Below are positions 60,523 through 64,000 of a stretch of DNA of 64,000 nucleotides, piece after piece. Where the stretch lies: positions 176,150,935-176,214,934 of the forward strand of contig CM061921.1 of assembly GCA_031002005.1 (NCBI GenBank), given 5' to 3'. A program made the position numbers and the translations under genes. The notes under the pieces are model-generated. The model did not search any database, was not told where the DNA came from, and saw only the letters and a list, made by a program, of their open reading frames with translations. Source of the DNA: Vandiemenella viatica. Taxonomy: Eukaryota > Arthropoda > Insecta > Orthoptera > Morabidae. Each line of letters starts with the position of its first letter. Position 1 is the stretch's first letter.

Positions 60523-61179
60523 AAAGATATAGTAGAAGAAGAAACTGCTTCTCTATATCATTTAACGAGAGCCCAGAAAAGAAGAGATGAGACCTTGATT
60601 ACGGAGATAAAGAACAACAACGGCTACACGTTAAGAACTCAAGGGGAAATCGTCAATGCCGCACTCTCGTATTTTTCAGATCTCTACACAGAGGAAGGAA
60701 ATGATGAAAGAGCGGCCCAACAGTTCTTAGAACCCATCAACAGTGTTATCTCCGACAGTGAAAGGGAAAACCTCTCCAGTGAATTTGACTTGGAAGAGAT
60801 GGAGTTCTCAATCAAAAAGGCAGCAAGAAACAGATCCCCCGGGCCTGATGGAATACCAGTTGAATTCTACTCCACGTTCTGGCCTCTCATAAACAGGAAA
60901 CTACTCCAAGTAATGAATGAAATATGGCGGAAAGGCACTATACCACAAGTCTTCGGTGAAGGGATAATCGTACTGTTACCAAAGAACAGCAAAAGCAAAG
61001 AGATGAGGCAATTGAGGCCGATCACATTACTAAACTCAGATTTCAAAATATTAACCCGAATCTTAAAGAAAAGACTAGAACCGTATTGAAGCAGGATTCT
61101 AGGCAGTTATCAATCAGGCCCTATACCAGGACGACGTATAATCCAAGCCAAGAATGAATACAGAGATGTCATCTCCATA

Positions 61180-61448
61180 AACTTAACTTAACTTGGTCCA
61201 CAACCCGAAGGTTGGTTGGATCCTCCCGAAGGAGGCATACTAAGTCATTGTGTCAGAGGTAGGACGGCCAGTTCCTTTCCTCTGGGACCTACAGTTTAAC
61301 GTGGAATCCGAACCACGGAGCGTCCTGGCATAGCTCATATGATTATACACAACTCTCCAAATTCCTGCGCCTGCCGGGATTCGTGCCCGGGGCAGGAGCA
61401 GCGAATGTTTTGAAAGCAAGCACCTTAGCCACTGAGCTACCAAAACGC
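61180..61448 (-). mobile_element. SINE family 2, full-length copy in LINE C
   Basis: On the minus strand: tRNA-like head (A box TGGTAGCTCAGTGGC, B box region GGGCACGAATCCCGG), core GGATTCCACGTTAAACTGTA, then a stem-loop-like GAGGATCCAACCAACCTTCG region and a tail of AAGTT repeats. Target duplication TCATCTCCATA (61169-61179) / TCATGTCCATA (61449-61459). Removing it restores the RT text, apart from one extra A nearby. Confidence 0.93.
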
Positions 61449-63399
61449 TCATGTCCATAGCCGCTGAAAAAAAAATCCCGCCCAGCAATTTATTTTGCCG
61501 ACTTTGAAAAAGCCTACGACCGCGTGAACCACCAGTTTCTACTAAAAGTATTAAGGAAATTCGGTTTAGGCATCAGGTTCACCACGTTGGTGGAAAAAAT
61601 AACAACTAACGTTTCCTCAAAACTCCAAACCAACGGCACATTGACCAGATGCTTCAAAATAACGCGATCCGTAAGACAAGGATGCCCTCTGTCTATGATA
61701 CTTTTCAGCATCTCAATAGAACCTCTATTAAGACATATAGACAAAACCATCAATGGCTACCCTTTCGACGGAAAACGAGTAAGATGCCGAGCATACGCAT
61801 ATGACGTGGGCTTTTATGTCAGTTCACAGGACGACATGAATAAAATCATAAACGCCATTATTAAACTCTTCCAACGAGCAACAAACGCAAGAGTAAACTT
61901 TAACAAGTCCGCACTACTTCACATTGGTAAAGGATTCACAGGCACGGGGAAAAATGTTCTGGGTCACGAAGTTACGAAACACACATCCTTAGGAAAAGTA
62001 CTCGAGGAAAACCCGAAAAAAATGTCCACAAACAACTGGAGAAATACCTTAAATAAAGTAAGAGCAATTCTGAGAGCGCACAGTTTCAGAAACCTCAACA
62101 TGGTCCAAAAATCAATAATAATATCCACCTGCATCCTAGGCAAAATAAGCTACCTAGCCCAGGTATTACCAGCGCCTGACCCTATTGCGGAAAATCTGCA
62201 AAAAGCCTTATGTTGGTTTGTATGTCAAAACGACATATTCAAGGTAAAATTTGAAACGCTAACCCGACCAAAAATAAAGGGAGGCCTGGACGTCATCAAT
62301 ATAAAGGCCAGGTGCAAAGCATTACTGATACACTCAATAGACAATCTGAAAGACAACAACGACTCCAGTTTCACAACTTCAGTCATGAGGCACTACAAAC
62401 CACAATGCACGAAAGCCCCAGTCTACATAGGAAACATAGGGAAGAACTTAAACCAGCTCAGAATCTATTTTCTAGAAAAAATATATTTCGAAACGAGCTT
62501 AGACCCACCGGCACCCAAAACAACAAGGAACATCTATATTAGACTTTCAACAATGGCCGAAAGAAACAACATTGAATTAAAGTATCCGAGCACTAACTGG
62601 CCCCAAGTTTGGCAAACCATCTTTAACAAAAACCTTCCATCCGAGGTAATGCCCGCATGGCATAAAACAACTAACGAAATAATATCGACAAACGAAAACC
62701 TTTTCCGGATTCATCTCTCGGCAACTGACAGGTGCCACAAATGCGGCAACACAGACACCCTTTTGCATCGCTTCTCGTGCGGCGAAGCACAGCGCATTTG
62801 GATGTGGCTGAAATCCAAGGTAGCACAGCTGGATGGAACCACAATTTCACTACAAGAAAGCCTCAGACCGGATAAGATCCGAAAACCAGCATGGAAACAA
62901 AACGCCGCAACATGGCTGCTAGGTCACACAGTACTAAATGTTTGTCAACATCGCGACAAAGAATACACCAATTACATCTACTTCATGGAGAGAGAATTCG
63001 CTAGGGCAACCACTTCTCCCCGTTACGTCAGCTCATACGGCAACGCACTGCAATCCCTCGTAATGGGCGGACATCCAATCATCACGTCACAACACACACA
63101 GGGGCGCCAAACTCCTCTCACTGCAGCTGCCGAAGAAAACACAACTCACCGAACGACCACGCTGCAAGCCCACAAGAAGCGAACATTGTGAATGATGAAT
63201 TTAACAGACTATAAGAAGCATGTATCTCGCATCCAAGAAATTTTGTACCACACTTTGATTTTGTGTCTTGTATCTTGTACCTGGCATTGATACCTTGAAT
63301 CATACAATTGTATTTTGTACCTAGTACCATACATCTGTGAATTTTGTAACCAATACCTAGCAAAGTAATAAACAAAAAAACAAAAACAAAAAAGCCGTC

Positions 63400-63935
63400 C
63401 TAGGAGATTACGAGAATAACCAGCTCAGGTATTTCCTGCATCTCTGAAGTGATTCCACATATCGTCACATTGTTGAAATACCTGGGGAAGGAAGAAACTG
63501 CTTATGGAACACCAAATTTATTGAGCTTGAGAACTTTACTACAAGCTGAGCTTGAAACACGGTTCAACTTTGATGAAAATAATAAGTATCTGGTTGCCAC
63601 TTTTCTTGACCCACGTTTCAAAACCAGTTTTCTGGGATTGCTTCAAACGCAGAGCAAAACAAAAAATTCTTTCAGAAGCTCTGAATATTAATTGTGAATA
63701 TTCTAGTAGTTGCGGTAATGATTCTCCTCCGCGTAGTAAGAAATGATATATTAATGAAAATGATGAAACCACTGAAATATATGAAAGTTTCTGGAACTGT
63801 TTTGAGAAGTTGCTACTGAAAATATGCAAAATGGTGATGATGTGGAAAAGAAAAGTGTTATTGCAAATGAGATTGATTTTTATGTGAAAACTGTATGCCT
63901 ACAAAGGACGGCAGATCCTTACAAGTGGTGGTCAG
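63400..63935 (+). pseudogene. hAT transposase, second segment and C-terminus
   Basis: Resumes with EITRITSSGISCISEVIPHI, then LLKYLGKEE (63475-63501), ATFLDPRFKT (63597-63626) and, after frame breaks, EIDFYVKTVCLQRTADPYKW (63870-63930), corresponding to the hAT dimerisation region (D.YL...DP..WW). The glutamate-bearing block is degraded. Sequence after 63935 no longer reads like hAT. Confidence 0.85.
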
Positions 63936-64000
63936 TGCTATGTCCTTACGGCGGCCGAATGCCACACGGCGGAAAGGCGGTCCACAGGAGACGGTCACGA

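Larger units (their letters stand above)
59259..63191 (+). pseudogene. LINE C ORF2: endonuclease, RT and C-terminal zinc region
   Basis: Endonuclease: IATININRI, LLQEI, VVNVYAPSG, IIMGGDFNC, GSRLDRIYV and FSDHCSYL (59276-59925). RT: ARNRSPGPDGIPVEFYSTFW (60826-60885), LPKNSKSKEMRQLRPITLLN (60976-61035), AIYFADFEKAYDRVNHQFLL (61480-61540), VRQGCPLSMILFSISIEP (61671-61725). The catalytic box reads AYAYDVGF instead of AYADDVGF (61791-61814), so the first catalytic aspartate is lost. A C-terminal CHKCGNTDTLLHRFSC motif (62731-62780) is typical of the clade. Frame breaks lie near 60071 and 61089; two insertions split the gene. Confidence 0.92.
57744..63391 (+). mobile_element. LINE C: L1/Tx1-type retrotransposon inside hAT
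   Basis: About 5.65 kb with GC-rich 5' UTR, ORF1, ORF2, 3' UTR rich in TTGTACC words and a CAAAAA-type tail. The flanks AAGCAGTC (57736-57743) and AAGCCGTC (63392-63399) are a probable 8-bp target duplication, and removing the insert joins the hAT frame (KLLKPS then EITRIT). It carries two later insertions at 60311-60522 and 61180-61448. Clade is judged from RT wording. Confidence 0.88.
57138..64000 (+). mobile_element. hAT transposon, interrupted by LINE C (right end off-window)
   Basis: It starts with TAGAGATGCCACGAATAG, a typical hAT terminus, followed by palindromic subterminal words (CCGAATATTCGG, GCCGAATGTTCGGC). Transposase sequence follows at 57220-57735 and resumes after LINE C at 63400. 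The 5' part of the transposase is deleted. The 3' end was not recognised before the window end; the text after about 63935 may already lie outside it. Confidence 0.8.

Overview
The window is a piece of a large, repeat-rich animal genome, most likely an insect. It has no operons or bacterial signals. It does have spliced exons of a homeobox gene, many non-LTR retrotransposons, a Penelope-like element, Tc1 and hAT DNA transposons, and tRNA-derived SINEs with intact target-site duplications (TSDs). The repeat mix (long cluttered introns, several tRNA-SINE families) feels like a polyneopteran such as a cockroach, termite or stick insect, but that is an impression, not a demonstration.

The only host gene I can support is a Bar-class (NK-like) homeobox gene on the + strand. 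A GC-rich, CCAAT-bearing stretch at about 10.43-10.66 kb leads into a first coding exon (10663-10726). That exon carries an EH1-like SFLIKDLLGD motif and ends in a phase-1 donor. The next recognisable exon (55224-55503) starts in the matching phase after a consensus acceptor. It encodes an acidic/glycine-rich linker plus homeodomain residues 1-52, and ends at a donor that splits codon 53. The two are separated by about 44.5 kb, so most of the window is one giant intron. The rest of the homeodomain and the C-terminus lie beyond 64 kb. The homeodomain looks like the Drosophila CG11085 / Bari type.

Layout. 0-6.5 kb (upstream of the gene): a Tc1-like foldback element, a CR1-like LINE with an SGNH-type ORF1 hit by a SINE, and older LINE and SINE debris. 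6.5-10.4 kb: AT-rich, mostly unassigned. 10.4-10.7 kb: promoter-like region and exon 1. 11.9-13.3 kb: a dead Penelope-like element flanked by inverted repeats. 13-20 kb: AT-rich intron with an unclassified repeat, a SINE and an old Tc1. 20.2-22.0 kb: an RTE-like fragment and a near-perfect Tc1 palindrome. 22.0-22.4 kb: a GC-richer, TAAT-rich block that could be an enhancer. 25-28 kb: a cluster of SINEs. 28.4-37.8 kb: a LINE interrupted by a 6.3-kb RNase H-bearing LINE. 39.8-44.2 kb: two copies of an unknown repeat in inverted orientation. 44.2-48.3 kb: two degraded LINEs. 50.6-51.7 kb: a long-inverted-repeat DNA transposon with the tail of a DDE-type transposase. 51.8-52.7 kb: a non-autonomous hAT-like element. 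53.7-55.1 kb: a second CR1-like LINE copy ending about 160 bp before the homeobox exon. 57.1-64 kb: a hAT transposon interrupted by an L1/Tx1-type LINE that itself carries a hAT MITE and a SINE.

All transposon genes seen here carry stops, frameshifts, deletions or lost catalytic residues. The points most worth following are the homeobox gene with its giant intron, the two independently rearranged Tc1 foldback elements, the inverted-repeat-flanked Penelope element, the long-inverted-repeat DDE element, and SINE families that share a central core while swapping heads and tails. I found no sign of an undescribed multi-gene system.
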